This document shows positions 32,809-41,912 of a stretch of 64,000 nt of DNA, piece by piece. The notes beneath the pieces were generated by a model. It had not been told where the DNA came from, made no database searches, and saw only the letters and a list, made by a program, of their open reading frames with translations. The stretch spans positions 62,001 to 126,000 of the forward strand of contig NZ_JAFCLN010000002.1 of assembly GCF_018129385.1 (NCBI RefSeq), read 5' to 3'. Both the position numbers and the translations under genes were made by a program. The first letter of the stretch is position 1, and each line of letters starts with the position of its first letter. Source of the DNA: Bradyrhizobium lablabi (GTDB lineage Bacteria > Pseudomonadota > Alphaproteobacteria > Rhizobiales > Xanthobacteraceae).

Positions 32809-33792
32809 ATGCATCGACGGCGCGAGTTCATAACGTTTCTTGCCGGCACGGCGGTGGCGTGGCCGCTCGCGGTGTTCGCCCAACAGCGAACTGCGCCCGT
32901 AGTAGGCTTCCTAGGGACTGGTCTCGATGCGCGTCGGCATTGGCTGGCGGCGTTCCGTGCGGGCTTAGGCGGCGAAGGCTTCGTGGATGGGCAGAACGTG
33001 AGGCTGGAGTACCGCTCAGCCGATGGCGGAGCAGAGGAATGGCCGCAACTTGCAGATGATCTAGTGCGGCGTGAGGCCGCCGTCATTGCCGCCTCGGGGC
33101 CAACTGCGGCGCTTGCTGCGAAGCGCGCAACGTCGACCATTCCTATTGTGTTCCTGAGCGGTGCTGATCCCGTCCACATGGGCCTAGTATCAAGCTTCCA
33201 CCGACCAAATGGAAACATCACCGGTTTCTATTTCCCTGTCACCGAGCTGCCAGCAAAACGGTTGGCACTGCTGCATGAGCTGTTGCCTGTTGCCAAGCGT
33301 ATCGCCGTGCTCGTCAATCCCGCCGTTGCGGCAACAGCTGAACCAACGGTGCGGGGCGTGGTGGTCGCCGGACACGCGCTCAGCCTGGACGTCGAAATCT
33401 TCAACGCAACCACTAGCACGGAGATCGATGCGGCCTTCGCTGCCTTGTCGAAGTGGCGACCCGACGCACTGCTCGTCGGCTCCGACCCGTTCTTTATTAC
33501 CGCGCGGGCGCAGCTTGTAGCATTGGCAGCGCGCCACGCGTTCCCTGCGATCTACTTCCAGCGAGATTACGTCGAAGCCGGTGGACTGATGAGCTACGGT
33601 CCCGATTACGCCGACTCCTATCGTCAGGCCGGCGTCTATGTCGGCCGTATTTTAAAAGGCACGAAGCCGGTGGAATTGCCGGTCCAGCAGTCGACGAAGG
33701 TTGAGCTGGTGATCAACCTCAAGACCGCGAAAGCGCTCGCCCTCGAGGTGCCCCCCAACCTGCTCGCCCGCGCCGACGAGGCAATCGAATAA
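32809..33792 (+). CDS. ABC transporter substrate-binding protein (ABC_sub_bind family)
   Basis: 327 aa. The N-terminus MHRRREFITFLAGTAVAWPLAVFAQQ combines a twin-arginine-like RRREFI with a hydrophobic stretch and AQQ cleavage site. The body follows the two-lobed periplasmic binding fold (VVGFLGTGLDARRHWLAAFR, GPTAALAAKRATSTIPIVFLSGADPV, RDYVEAGGLMSYGPDY). This family is greatly expanded in Bradyrhizobium, mostly as orphans without permease genes, as here. The ligand is unknown. GGAG lies upstream of the ATG. Confidence 0.9.
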   Translation: MHRRREFITFLAGTAVAWPLAVFAQQRTAPVVGFLGTGLDARRHWLAAFRAGLGGEGFVDGQNVRLEYRSADGGAEEWPQLADDLVRREAAVIAASGPTAALAAKRATSTIPIVFLSGADPVHMGLVSSFHRPNGNITGFYFPVTELPAKRLALLHELLPVAKRIAVLVNPAVAATAEPTVRGVVVAGHALSLDVEIFNATTSTEIDAAFAALSKWRPDALLVGSDPFFITARAQLVALAARHAFPAIYFQRDYVEAGGLMSYGPDYADSYRQAGVYVGRILKGTKPVELPVQQSTKVELVINLKTAKALALEVPPNLLARADEAIE

Positions 33793-33819
33793 GAGATGCT
33801 GTTTGCTGCGGTGCATGAG

Positions 33820-34212
33820 TCAGGACTTGGCCCTTAGCGGGACGTCGAACCAGCTTCGGGCGATGTCTGCTTTTGACCCCTCAGCAGAAGTCACGTTCAT
33901 CTCATGAAGGGTTCGGTGCGGCCGCCGCGGGTTTCGGCCGAGCCATGCTCCGATCGATGTCATAATCAGCAAAGCGCCGAGAACGACGAAGAAAACAATC
34001 GGATTGAACGCATTCGTCGGCTGTCTAATCAACCACCGACAGGCGATGAATGCACTTATCGCGCTGACCGAAAAGCAGATTAAGAAGCTCCGATCGCGAC
34101 GCTTCACAAACAGTCCGATTGATAGACCCATAACTAGACCCGGAACGGTCGCGGCCAAAAGTGCGCCAACGCCGAACGCTAGAAGAATGATGACTACACC
34201 AGCATCCGTCAT
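33820..34212 (-). CDS. Hypothetical membrane protein
   Basis: 130 aa with three or four hydrophobic segments: GVVIILLAFGVGALLAATVPGL, LVMGLSIGLF, FLICFSVSAISAFIACRWL and PIVFFVVLGALLIMTSIGAWL. A basic cytoplasmic-type tail (GRNPRRPHRTLHEM) follows. GAGG lies 12 bases before the ATG. No family recognised. The local sequence is less GC-rich than its neighbours, suggesting acquired or fast-evolving DNA. Confidence 0.55.
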   Translation of the reverse strand: MTDAGVVIILLAFGVGALLAATVPGLVMGLSIGLFVKRRDRSFLICFSVSAISAFIACRWLIRQPTNAFNPIVFFVVLGALLIMTSIGAWLGRNPRRPHRTLHEMNVTSAEGSKADIARSWFDVPLRAKS

Positions 34213-34463
34213 AGGGGTCGCCTCAATCGGAAAAGCGAGATCATTGGTAGTCGTTGGGAAGCACCTACAGGTTGATTCATATCAACTACTAACTCTTGGT
34301 AAAAGAGCGTGTTCGTCTGCTTCTGACGGCCTATTGCGGACTTCAGTGCAACGCGCACTTCGCCAGAGGCTCCCGCTAAGAAAATTCTAACATGGGCGGC
34401 CTTAATTTGGCCCGCGGGGAACATGTAGCGTGCCCCCGGGGAACCAGCCGCGGAGTCGGGGCA

Positions 34464-35498
34464 ATGAAAGCCTTGCAGGTCGCCTGCATTATGGGTGCCA
34501 TAGCATCCACGGGGATTTATCTGGCTGCCGGAAACAGGCCGGTCGCGGCCGTGCCGGACCCAATCGCGGAAGCGGCCGTGAGCTCCGTGGCGCCCAGTGC
34601 GCCCACACCCTCCGCCGTTGTGTCGGAGGCATCCGCCGCATCCGTCACAGCGCTTGCAGAAGACGGCTCGGTGACTTCAGCGCTGTCCGGACCGCTGACG
34701 GCCCGAGCCGAAATCGCCGACCATTCGATCGGGATGAAATTGGCGGCCGTGAGCCACCATGATGTCGTCCTGCCGGTGCCGGCAACGCGCGATGCGTCCG
34801 ACGATGCCTCCAAAGATGCTTCCAGGGCAGCGCCGGTGACGCAGGATTTCCAGTATCTCATCTATTACGTCTGGTCCGAACTGCCGCCTGCCGAGAAGCC
34901 GGCGGAGATCGTCTTGCGGTCACTCAAGGACATCCCGGTCGGAACGCCGGTCGAGGAGATCAAGCGCGCTTCCGACGCGTTCGGTCTGGATTTCCATTTC
35001 ATGAAAGCGGTTGCCAAGATCGAGTCTGGTTTCGACCCCAATCAACGCACCGGTTCGTATATCGGCCTGTTCCAGTTGAGTGAATACGAGTTCGGCAAGT
35101 TCGGCTCCGGGCAGATTCGCAGTCCGCGCGACAACGCCGTTGCGGCGGCCTACAAGGTCATCACCGAAGGCATTCTGTTCGAGTGGGTGACGCACCGGAA
35201 GCCCACCTTGAGCGATCTCTATTTGATCCATCAACAAGGCTGGGAAGGCGCCGCCGAGCACATCAGCAAACCGGATCGTATCGCCTGGAAATCCATGTGC
35301 GCCACCAGCGAAGGCAGGGAGAAAGGCGAAAAGTGGTGCAAACGCGCGATCTGGGGCAATACCCTTCCGGCCATCAAGAGCGCGTGGAAATCCGTCGACA
35401 AGCTGACATCGGAGGCGTTCGTCGGAATGTGGCGCGCACGAGTTGCTGAGTTCCGTTCGAAGTACATGGCCACCGCCGCGGCCGGAGAGGCGAAGTAG
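34464..35498 (+). CDS. Secreted transglycosylase SLT-domain protein
   Basis: 344 aa. The N-terminus (MKALQVACIMGAIASTGIYLAAG) is a signal peptide or anchor, followed by about 100 Ala/Ser/Val-rich low-complexity residues. From about 175 a soluble-lytic-transglycosylase-like fold appears: AVAKIESGFDPNQRTGSYIGLFQLSEYEF, with Glu187 as probable catalytic acid. These enzymes cleave peptidoglycan glycan strands. YLIHQQGWEGAAEHI matches the later SLT motif. The ATG at 34464 is preferred because the signal peptide begins there; 24 upstream in-frame residues lack a leader character. Confidence 0.8.
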   Translation: MKALQVACIMGAIASTGIYLAAGNRPVAAVPDPIAEAAVSSVAPSAPTPSAVVSEASAASVTALAEDGSVTSALSGPLTARAEIADHSIGMKLAAVSHHDVVLPVPATRDASDDASKDASRAAPVTQDFQYLIYYVWSELPPAEKPAEIVLRSLKDIPVGTPVEEIKRASDAFGLDFHFMKAVAKIESGFDPNQRTGSYIGLFQLSEYEFGKFGSGQIRSPRDNAVAAAYKVITEGILFEWVTHRKPTLSDLYLIHQQGWEGAAEHISKPDRIAWKSMCATSEGREKGEKWCKRAIWGNTLPAIKSAWKSVDKLTSEAFVGMWRARVAEFRSKYMATAAAGEAK

Positions 35499-35553
35499 TC
35501 TCCATTGAGTGGTTTATGAGTACATGCCTGGCTGCCAGTTGGGAAACGGATTG

Positions 35554-35835
35554 ATGCAAGTAACGCTGCGCGCCCTCGGGCTCACGCTTCTGTTGTCGGC
35601 CTCCATGGGCTCAGCCTTCGCGATGGATCAATCTGCGACGGAAGAAACCAATTGCCTGGCCGCTTGCGATGCCAATTCCGAGAATTGCATGGCGGGGGCT
35701 TCGACCCATAAGCCTTTCTCACCCGCCAAACTTTCGTCGCGAGAAACCGGTTCGTCCCTTGGCTTGCGCCGGACCACCAAACTGTCGCAGATTGGTCACG
35801 GCGTAGCGTCGGAAGCGAAAGAACGGCAGCGTTAG
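35554..35835 (+). CDS. Small secreted cysteine-containing protein
   Basis: 93 aa from the ATG at 35554 (MQVTLRALGLTLLLSASMGSAFAMD), which gives a clean Sec signal peptide; earlier in-frame starts (GTG 35509, ATG 35524) would place extra residues before it. The mature part has three cysteines in NCLAACDANSENC, then a basic, low-complexity tail. No family recognised. It sits 55 bases after the transglycosylase gene. Confidence 0.55.
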   Translation: MQVTLRALGLTLLLSASMGSAFAMDQSATEETNCLAACDANSENCMAGASTHKPFSPAKLSSRETGSSLGLRRTTKLSQIGHGVASEAKERQR

Positions 35836-35852
35836 CTTGCCGAGGGGCAACA

Positions 35853-36200
35853 ATGAATTTTCAAAGAATCATGATCGCTCTGGTGATCCTGCTGATCGCC
35901 GGCATTGCCGGATCGTTCTACATGAACTGGAGAACGCTGAGGCTGCTTCAGACGACAAAGGCTTTTGTCGAAGGCGCCGTATTCGCTGATGCGGTGGCGG
36001 CCTGCGAGAAGGCGCAGAGCACGACGCCGTTCAAATGGACCGGCGGCAAGCAGACCGCCGTAATCGGCCTGAGCTCGGTCAAGCTCGACAAGGACACGAT
36101 CATTGCGAGCTACACGCTGGTCGCCGACGGCGTCTTCTGCGACTACGATCCGGTCCAGAAGAAGGCCCATATCGGTTCGAGCTTCCTCGAACGGGACTGA
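35853..36200 (+). CDS. Hypothetical single-pass membrane protein
   Basis: 115 aa. One N-terminal hydrophobic helix (IMIALVILLIAGIAGSFYM) anchors a soluble domain of about 90 residues with two cysteines (AACEKA and VFCDYD). GAGGGG lies upstream of the ATG. No domain recognised. It begins 17 bases after the preceding small secreted protein and ends 35 bases before mtnK, so it could be in the same transcript. Confidence 0.65.
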   Translation: MNFQRIMIALVILLIAGIAGSFYMNWRTLRLLQTTKAFVEGAVFADAVAACEKAQSTTPFKWTGGKQTAVIGLSSVKLDKDTIIASYTLVADGVFCDYDPVQKKAHIGSSFLERD

Positions 36201-36235
36201 CGATCCTGACGCAAAAGCCATGAGGACGGAGCGTC

Positions 36236-37519
36236 ATGAAGACCGAACGCCCGGATCAATATCGAATCCTGCATGAAGCGGCCTTGCGGGAATATCTCGC
36301 AGCCCTTCCGGAACTGGCGACGCCGCTCGGTGGCGAGCCCACTTCGTGGACGATTACGGAGGTAGGTGACGGCAATCTCAACCTCGTCTTCATTGTGAAG
36401 GGCGCGCGCGGCGGCGTCGCCGTGAAGCAGGCGCTTCCTTATGTTCGTCTGGTTGGCGAAAGCTGGCCGTTGCCGCTCTCGCGGGCGCATTACGAGTATC
36501 TGGCGCTCGCGAAACAGGCGCAGTTCGCTCCGGGCCTCGTGCCCGCTTTGCTGCATCACAACGCGGCGCTGGCGCTCAACGTGATGGAGCTGCTCGAGCC
36601 GCACCTCATTATGCGCAAGGGGCTGATTGCCGGAATTCAATATCCGCGGTTCGTCCAGGACATCACGACCTTCATGGCGCGGACGCTGTTCTTCACTTCC
36701 GATCTCGCGGTATCAGCCGCCGCGAAGAAAGAGGGCGTCGCCGCCTTTGCCGGCAATCACGCGCTTTGCAAGATCACCGAAGACCTGATCTTCACCGATC
36801 CCTATCGCGTGGCCGAGCAGAACCGCTGGACCCAGCCCTGGCTCGATGCGACCGCAGCCGCCTTCCGCGAAGACCTCGATCTGCACGTGGCGATCTCGCG
36901 GCTGAAACTGAAGTTTCTCAACGCGCCGGAAGCCCTGATCCATGGCGATCTCCATACCGGATCGATCATGGTGACTGACGGCGCGACCGTCGTGATCGAT
37001 CCCGAGTTCGCGTTCTACGGGCCCATGGGCTTCGACATCGGCGCCGTTATCGCCAATCTCCTGATGGCCTATCTGGCGTCCGCCGGTCACGAGCGCATCC
37101 CGGCCGAGCGGCAGGTGTTCGAAGCGTGGGTGCTGGAGACGGTCGAAAACGTCTGGAGCGAGTTCGCCCGCAAGTTCCTGGCGCTGTGGCGGACGCAAGC
37201 GGGAGGCGATGCCTATCCGCGGACGCTGTTCGAAGGCGAGGCAGGGGCGGCGCGCTTGGAGGTCGAGAGGCAGGCTTATATGGCCCGGCTGTTCCAGGAC
37301 ACCGTCGGCTTCTCGGCCGCAAAGATCATCCGCCGCATCCTCGGACTCGCCCACAACATCGATTTCGAATTGATCGAGGACCCGAAACGGCGGGCAATCT
37401 GCGAGGCGCGCAGCCTGAAGCTTGCGCGGGTCATGATGGTGGAAGCGTCCTCATTTCCCACGATCGGCGCCGTGACAAAGGCGGCGCGGGAGGCGCGCGA
37501 CTGGCAGCCGGACCCCTAG
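36236..37519 (+). CDS. mtnK: S-methyl-5-thioribose kinase
   Basis: 427 aa. MtnK phosphorylates methylthioribose to its 1-phosphate in methionine salvage. The fold is aminoglycoside-phosphotransferase-like: EVGDGNLNLVFIV glycine loop, AVKQALPYVR with the ATP-binding Lys, HGDLHTGS at 236-243 with the catalytic Asp, and DPEFAFYGPMGFDIG with the metal site. The family motif RLVGESWPLPLSRAHYE is present. No mtnA or other salvage gene is adjacent. GGACGGAG precedes the ATG. Confidence 0.92.
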   Translation: MKTERPDQYRILHEAALREYLAALPELATPLGGEPTSWTITEVGDGNLNLVFIVKGARGGVAVKQALPYVRLVGESWPLPLSRAHYEYLALAKQAQFAPGLVPALLHHNAALALNVMELLEPHLIMRKGLIAGIQYPRFVQDITTFMARTLFFTSDLAVSAAAKKEGVAAFAGNHALCKITEDLIFTDPYRVAEQNRWTQPWLDATAAAFREDLDLHVAISRLKLKFLNAPEALIHGDLHTGSIMVTDGATVVIDPEFAFYGPMGFDIGAVIANLLMAYLASAGHERIPAERQVFEAWVLETVENVWSEFARKFLALWRTQAGGDAYPRTLFEGEAGAARLEVERQAYMARLFQDTVGFSAAKIIRRILGLAHNIDFELIEDPKRRAICEARSLKLARVMMVEASSFPTIGAVTKAAREARDWQPDP

Positions 37520-37540
37520 TAGGTAACAAATTACCTGCAA

Positions 37541-37581
37541 TTCTACTATGCATGGGGTTGTTTTCGACTTTTTGAGTCCGG
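37541..37581. repeat. Dispersed repeat, copy 2 (core GCATGGGGTTGTTTTCGA)
   Basis: CTACTATGCATGGGG followed by TTGTTTTCGACTTTTTGA matches the copy at 9134-9172. A 6-bp inverted repeat, AGGTAA/TTACCT with loop CAAA, lies just before it at 37521-37536. It sits between the convergent mtnK and ABC permease genes. Confidence 0.65.
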
Positions 37582-37596
37582 ACCCCGGTTTGCCTG

Positions 37597-38625
37597 TCAG
37601 TCTGCCGCCCGCTCTCGCAACCGCTGCGCATAGACATTGATCACCAGCGCGGCGAGCAGGATCAGGCCGCGGATCAATATCTTCAGGAAGCTGTCGATGT
37701 TGACATGGTCGAGCCCGTTGTTGAGGACGCCGAGCACGAACAGGCCGACGATGGTGTTGCCGATGCCGCCGCGGCCGCCGAACAGGCTGGTGCCGCCGAC
37801 CACGACGGCGGCGATGGAATCCAGCAGATAAGTGTCGAACTCGTTCTGCTGCGCGCTGCCGAAATGCGCGACCCCCAGCATGCCGCCAATGCCGGCGCAT
37901 ACGGCCGAAATCACCATGACGCTGCCCAGTATGAGCTTGACGTTGAGACCCGCATATTCGGCTGCTTCGCGGTTGCCGCCGACCATGTAGACGTAGCGGC
38001 CGAAGCGCGTGTAGGTCAGCACGAGATGGCCGCCGAGCAGCATCAGGGCTGCCACGATCACGATCCAGGGAATGCCGCCGATCGATGTCGATCCCAGCGT
38101 GGAGACGAGTGGCGGTACCTTGTAGGCGATCTGCCCGCGCACCAATAGCGCCGAGATGCCGGCGGCGATCTGCATCATCGCCAGCGTCATGATGAAGGAG
38201 GGGATGCCGATCACCGTCAGTCCGAACGCGTTGACGAGGCCGAGCAGGGCGCAGAGCGCCAGCGCCAGCAGGATCGCGGCCCAGCCGGGCATCGGGACAT
38301 TGGCGATGTTGACGTAGGATTCCTGCAGCGTGAAATAGGCCACCGCAATGCCGGTGACGTTGGCAATGGCGGCGACCGAGAGGTCGATTTCAGCGCAGAG
38401 GATCACGAAGGTGAGGCCGACGGCGATGATGCCGGTCACCGAAACCTGGGTGAGGATGTTGCCGAAATTGTCGAGCGTCGCAAAGGACGGGCTCGCAAAG
38501 GCAAAGAAGGCAGTGAGCAGGATCAGCGTCAGGAACGGTGCGATGTTGCGCATTTGCGAGCGCAGGAAGGGGCCGACGCGCCCCGGCCTGTGACCCGCCG
38601 CTGGAACCGCTTCACCGCTCGCCAT
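37597..38625 (-). CDS. Sugar-type ABC transporter permease (RbsC-like)
   Basis: 342 aa inner-membrane protein with about nine or ten helices, BPD_transp_2 family. Motifs: NFGNILTQVSVTGIIAVGLTFVILCAEIDLSVAAIANVTGIAVAY, GLVNAFGLTVIGIPSFIMTLAMM and GGTSLFGGRGGIGNTIVG, all characteristic of ribose/xylose-type permeases. GGAGAAA lies before the ATG. Third gene of a binding protein-ATPase-permease operon. The substrate cannot be told from sequence; ribose-like sugars or sugar alcohols are usual. Confidence 0.9.
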   Translation of the reverse strand: MASGEAVPAAGHRPGRVGPFLRSQMRNIAPFLTLILLTAFFAFASPSFATLDNFGNILTQVSVTGIIAVGLTFVILCAEIDLSVAAIANVTGIAVAYFTLQESYVNIANVPMPGWAAILLALALCALLGLVNAFGLTVIGIPSFIMTLAMMQIAAGISALLVRGQIAYKVPPLVSTLGSTSIGGIPWIVIVAALMLLGGHLVLTYTRFGRYVYMVGGNREAAEYAGLNVKLILGSVMVISAVCAGIGGMLGVAHFGSAQQNEFDTYLLDSIAAVVVGGTSLFGGRGGIGNTIVGLFVLGVLNNGLDHVNIDSFLKILIRGLILLAALVINVYAQRLRERAAD

Positions 38626-38637
38626 CGTGTTTCTCCG

Positions 38638-40140
38638 TCACGCCGCTGCCAGCAGCCGGTCCTTGCTGACCGGCTCGTTGGAAAATTCACGCACGACCGC
38701 GCCGCGCCTCAGCACCAGGATGCGGTCGGAAAGCGACAGCACCGTCTCCGGTTCCGTCGACAATACGATGATCGCCAGTCCCCTTTGCCGCAGGTCGCGC
38801 ACGATATTGATGACGTCGTTCTTCGCGCCCACATCCATGCCGCGCGTCGGCTCGCACAGCACGAGCAGCCGCGGCGGATAGCTCAGCCACTTCGCCAGCG
38901 CCACCTTCTGCTGATTGCCGCCCGAGAGCATGCCGAGGTCGAGGCCGACCACGGGAGGCCGGATCTGCAATTGCTGGACCTGCCGTTTTGCGATCTCCCG
39001 CTCGCGCGCCGGCTTGAGCAGCAAAGCTGAAATGCGCTCAAGGATGCTGATCGAGATGTTCTTGTAGACCGGCTCCTGGTGGAACAGCATCGCACGCCGG
39101 CTTTCGGGCACCAGGGCGACACCTGCACGACGCGCATCAGCCGTGCTGGCGAACCTTCTCGGACGGCCGTCCACCGAGAGCGTGCCACTGTCCGGCGTCA
39201 GTTTGCCGAACAATATCCGCGACAGCTCCTGCTGCCCGCAGCCCATGAATCCGTAGATTCCCAGCACTTCGCCGGAACGCGTCTCGAACGACACCTCCCG
39301 CAGACTGCGGGCGAGCGAGAGTTGCTCCGCCTTCAGCACAACGGAGCCGCCGTTCGATGTCGGCAGCATCAAATCGTCGGTGTAGCTGTGCTCCAGCGCT
39401 TCACCACCTCGGCCGATCATGGCTTCGATCAGGGCACCCTTGGTGGTCGCCGCGGCCACGCTCTCGGCGACCTTGCGGCCGTTGCGGAACACGGTCACGG
39501 TGTCGGAGACACGCAGGATGTCCTCAATGAAATGCGAGATGAACACGATGCCGGTGCCTTCGTCACGCAGCCGCTGTAGCGTCGCAAAGAGGCGTTCGAC
39601 CTCGGGCGGAGAGAGGGCCGATGTCGGCTCGTCCAGCACAATGATGCGCGCGCCGGAGAACAGCACGCGGGCGATCTCGATGAGCTGCTGCTGGCCGATC
39701 GGCAGGTCGCCAAGCCGCGACATCGGGTTGACGTCGATGCCGAACCGGGCGAGCTGTTCTCCGGCCTCTCGCGCCATCCGCCGCCATTGCACGATGCCGA
39801 GCCGGTTGGTCGGCTGGTTGCCGAGAAACACGTTTTCGGCGACCGTCAGATCGGGTGCGACGCTGAGCTCCTGATGGACCATGGCGATGCCGGCGGCATG
39901 GGCATCGCGGGCCGATCGAAAGCGGGTCTCCTGTCCATCCACCAGGAAACGGCCGGAGAATTCGGGATGCAGGCCGGCGATGATCTTCATCAACGTGCTT
40001 TTTCCGGCGCCGTTTTCGCCGACCAGACCGTGGATTTCGCCCGCATACAGCGCGAAATCGACACCGCGAAGGGCTTCGACGCCGCCGAAGCTCTTCGTGA
40101 TGCCAGCCAGCTCAAGGACAGGCGAGCGGTCCTGCGGCAT
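38638..40140 (-). CDS. Sugar-type ABC transporter ATP-binding protein (double ATPase, RbsA-like)
   Basis: 500 aa with two nucleotide-binding domains. The first is canonical: Walker A GENGAGKST, signature LPIGQQQLIEIARVL, Walker B IIVLDEPTSAL. The second has the usual degenerate Walker A (GFMGCGQQEL), signature LSGGNQQKVALAKWL, and an odd Walker B, LLVLCEPTRGMDVG, in which the normal Asp is Cys. The ATG at 40140 lies five bases after the binding-protein stop; a GTG at 40173 would overlap that gene. Confidence 0.92.
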   Translation of the reverse strand: MPQDRSPVLELAGITKSFGGVEALRGVDFALYAGEIHGLVGENGAGKSTLMKIIAGLHPEFSGRFLVDGQETRFRSARDAHAAGIAMVHQELSVAPDLTVAENVFLGNQPTNRLGIVQWRRMAREAGEQLARFGIDVNPMSRLGDLPIGQQQLIEIARVLFSGARIIVLDEPTSALSPPEVERLFATLQRLRDEGTGIVFISHFIEDILRVSDTVTVFRNGRKVAESVAAATTKGALIEAMIGRGGEALEHSYTDDLMLPTSNGGSVVLKAEQLSLARSLREVSFETRSGEVLGIYGFMGCGQQELSRILFGKLTPDSGTLSVDGRPRRFASTADARRAGVALVPESRRAMLFHQEPVYKNISISILERISALLLKPAREREIAKRQVQQLQIRPPVVGLDLGMLSGGNQQKVALAKWLSYPPRLLVLCEPTRGMDVGAKNDVINIVRDLRQRGLAIIVLSTEPETVLSLSDRILVLRRGAVVREFSNEPVSKDRLLAAA

Positions 40141-40145
40141 GGACG

Positions 40146-41171
40146 TCAGATCAGGAAGTGGTCTTCCATCCACTGCATGCCCGCGGCATTCGCCTTCGTC
40201 ACGACCGGACCGTCGGTGACGACGCTTTTCGGAATGCCCTGGCCGCTCTTTTCGCCCCCCACGACGGCGGCAACGCCGGCGACGATGGCGCCGCCATGGA
40301 TGCGGCAGGAGGGATTGCGGACGGTGGCGAACATGCGGCCTTCGCTCACCGCCTGGATCGCCGGCGGCATGGCGTCGACCCCGCCGATCAGGATGTTGGT
40401 GCGGTTACGCGCCTTCATGATGTTGTAGGCGGCGAGCGCCATATCGTCATTGTGGAAGAAGGCCGCGTCGATCTGCGGATATTTGGTGAGGTAGGTCTCC
40501 CACAGCCGCGCGGTCTTCGAGACGTCCCAATCGGCCGGCTGAGTGTCGAGCACTTCGATGTTCGGAAATTGCTTGACGACCGAATTGAAGCCTTTGGCTC
40601 GACCCTGTGCGCCGGTATGGCCGAGCGCGCCTTGCGTCATGATGATCTTGCCCTTGCCGCCCATGGCGTTGCAGAGGGCCTGCGTCACCGAGGCGCCCAT
40701 GAACTCATTGTCCGGGGCAAGGAAGGAATGGACGTTGATCTGATCGAGCGGCGCGATCAGCGTGTCCATGTCGATCACGGGCGTGCCGGCACTGATCATC
40801 TTCTGCACAGGCTGGGTTAGCGTGCCGATGCCGAACGCCTGGATGGCGACGAAATCCCATTTTTGCGAAGCCATGTTGTCGATCGCGGCGCGCTGCTTCA
40901 CTGCATCGAGCTGGCCGTCGAACCAGGTCACCTCGACATTGAACAGCTTGCCCCAGAATTCCGCGGCCTGTTTGCCCTGCGCGCACCAGGTGGCCTGTAG
41001 GCCCGCGTTGGAGAATGCCGCCTTCAACGGCTTGTCCGACCGTCCAACGGCCTCGGCCGCCAGTGCCGGATTTATGCCCATGCTGCCGAGGATTGCTGTC
41101 GCGGCGCCGGCAGTTGCTGCCGCCTGAAGAAGATCACGCCTGGTCTTCGAGAAATCTTTCGTCCCGGACAT
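40146..41171 (-). CDS. Sugar-type ABC transporter periplasmic binding protein
   Basis: 341 aa. Tat-type N-terminus (KTRRDLLQAAATAGAATAIL, processed near ALA-AEA) and a type-1 periplasmic binding fold (Peripla_BP_4): LKAAFSNAGLQATWCAQGKQA, DFVAIQAFGIGTLTQPVQKM, AGTPVIDMDTLI, AAFFHNDDMALAAYNIM. It begins the three-gene import operon and has GGGAG before the ATG. Likely ligand is a sugar or polyol. There is no adjacent regulator or catabolic enzyme in the window. Confidence 0.9.
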   Translation of the reverse strand: MSGTKDFSKTRRDLLQAAATAGAATAILGSMGINPALAAEAVGRSDKPLKAAFSNAGLQATWCAQGKQAAEFWGKLFNVEVTWFDGQLDAVKQRAAIDNMASQKWDFVAIQAFGIGTLTQPVQKMISAGTPVIDMDTLIAPLDQINVHSFLAPDNEFMGASVTQALCNAMGGKGKIIMTQGALGHTGAQGRAKGFNSVVKQFPNIEVLDTQPADWDVSKTARLWETYLTKYPQIDAAFFHNDDMALAAYNIMKARNRTNILIGGVDAMPPAIQAVSEGRMFATVRNPSCRIHGGAIVAGVAAVVGGEKSGQGIPKSVVTDGPVVTKANAAGMQWMEDHFLI

Positions 41172-41308
41172 CTCTCGCTCCCATGATTTTATGCATTGGC
41201 AGCGTCATTGTTTGCGCTACCCAAGGTGGTCAGTGTCTCACAACAGAGGCGATCACGCTACCGTCCATCGCGCGGGCAACCGTCGCCGTGTTGGTGCAAT
41301 GCAGTGCG

Positions 41309-41710
41309 TCAGTCCGGGTCGGCAAAGGCGGCGATGTCGGCGAGAAGCCGGTCCCACGCATGATCGATGTCATGCGACCATTCGGGCCCCAGCACCTCGC
41401 GCAGCGTGTCCCGGATCACGCCGAAGAACGAAACGAACAAATCCCGCGGCGTGCCGTAGGCGTCGTGCGAGGAGACCTCGCATTCGATCATGCGGAATTT
41501 GCCGCTGCGCTCGCCGGCGAAATCGAGAATGGCCTCGATCGTCATGGCGAGCATCGAACCCTTGACGAGTTCGCTGCCTTCGCTGCGAAACATCGTCTGC
41601 GTCTCGGGGTGCTTTGCGAACAGGCGGCGATAGACCAGCGGCGTCAGATCCTCGCAACATTCGGCCGCGAGTTCGAAGCTGCGCTCGATGGGATTTCCTG
41701 ATCGCTTCAT
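41309..41710 (-). CDS. Single-domain globin
   Basis: 133 aa with globin helices: YRRLFAKHPETQTMF (B-C-CD region, Phe41 at the CD1 position), GSMLAMTIEAILDF (E), ECEVSSHDAYGTPRDLF with His82 as the likely proximal haem ligand, and FVSFFGVIRDTLREVLG (G), WSHDIDHAWDRLLADI (H). No reductase domain is fused, so oxygen or NO sensing, or NO dioxygenation with a separate reductase, is possible. The ATG has no recognisable ribosome site, and a strong terminator ends about 16 bases upstream. Confidence 0.82.
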   Translation of the reverse strand: MKRSGNPIERSFELAAECCEDLTPLVYRRLFAKHPETQTMFRSEGSELVKGSMLAMTIEAILDFAGERSGKFRMIECEVSSHDAYGTPRDLFVSFFGVIRDTLREVLGPEWSHDIDHAWDRLLADIAAFADPD

Positions 41711-41725
41711 TGGTTGATTGAAATA

Positions 41726-41758
41726 AACAAAAAAAGAGCAGGGCGGTTAGCCCTGCTC
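41726..41758 (-). terminator. Strong intrinsic terminator just before the globin gene
   Basis: On the minus strand GAGCAGGGC and GCCCTGCTC form a perfect 9-bp stem with a 5-base loop, followed by seven T and GTTTATTT. It is oriented to stop transcripts coming from the 41760-42150 region, which has no convincing gene, and it sits about 16 bases before the globin ATG. Confidence 0.88.
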
Positions 41759-41912
41759 CAAAAATTGTGTCGACCCTATTTCCCCGAAAATTTGGATTTG
41801 ATCTTGATTGACGGGGTGACGCTGCTTGTGCGCGTCGGGCTCCTCCCGAGACTTGGACCACCAGACTTACCTTGCGGTCGGCCTGAGCCCGCAGTCCTAG
41901 ACCATCTTGGTC
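41759..41912 (-). ncRNA. Candidate structured small RNA or attenuator leader
   Basis: The minus-strand region before the terminator can fold: a 7-bp pairing CGGGCTC/GAGCCCG (41836-41842 with 41885-41891), a hairpin GACCA/TGGTC (41900-41912) and a 5-bp GACGC/GCGTC stem. No coding frame with a ribosome site is seen on either strand. 5' end and promoter were not located, so the extent is a guess. It may be an independent small RNA, 6S-like or other, or a leader controlling the globin. Supported by structure and the terminator only. Confidence 0.4.
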
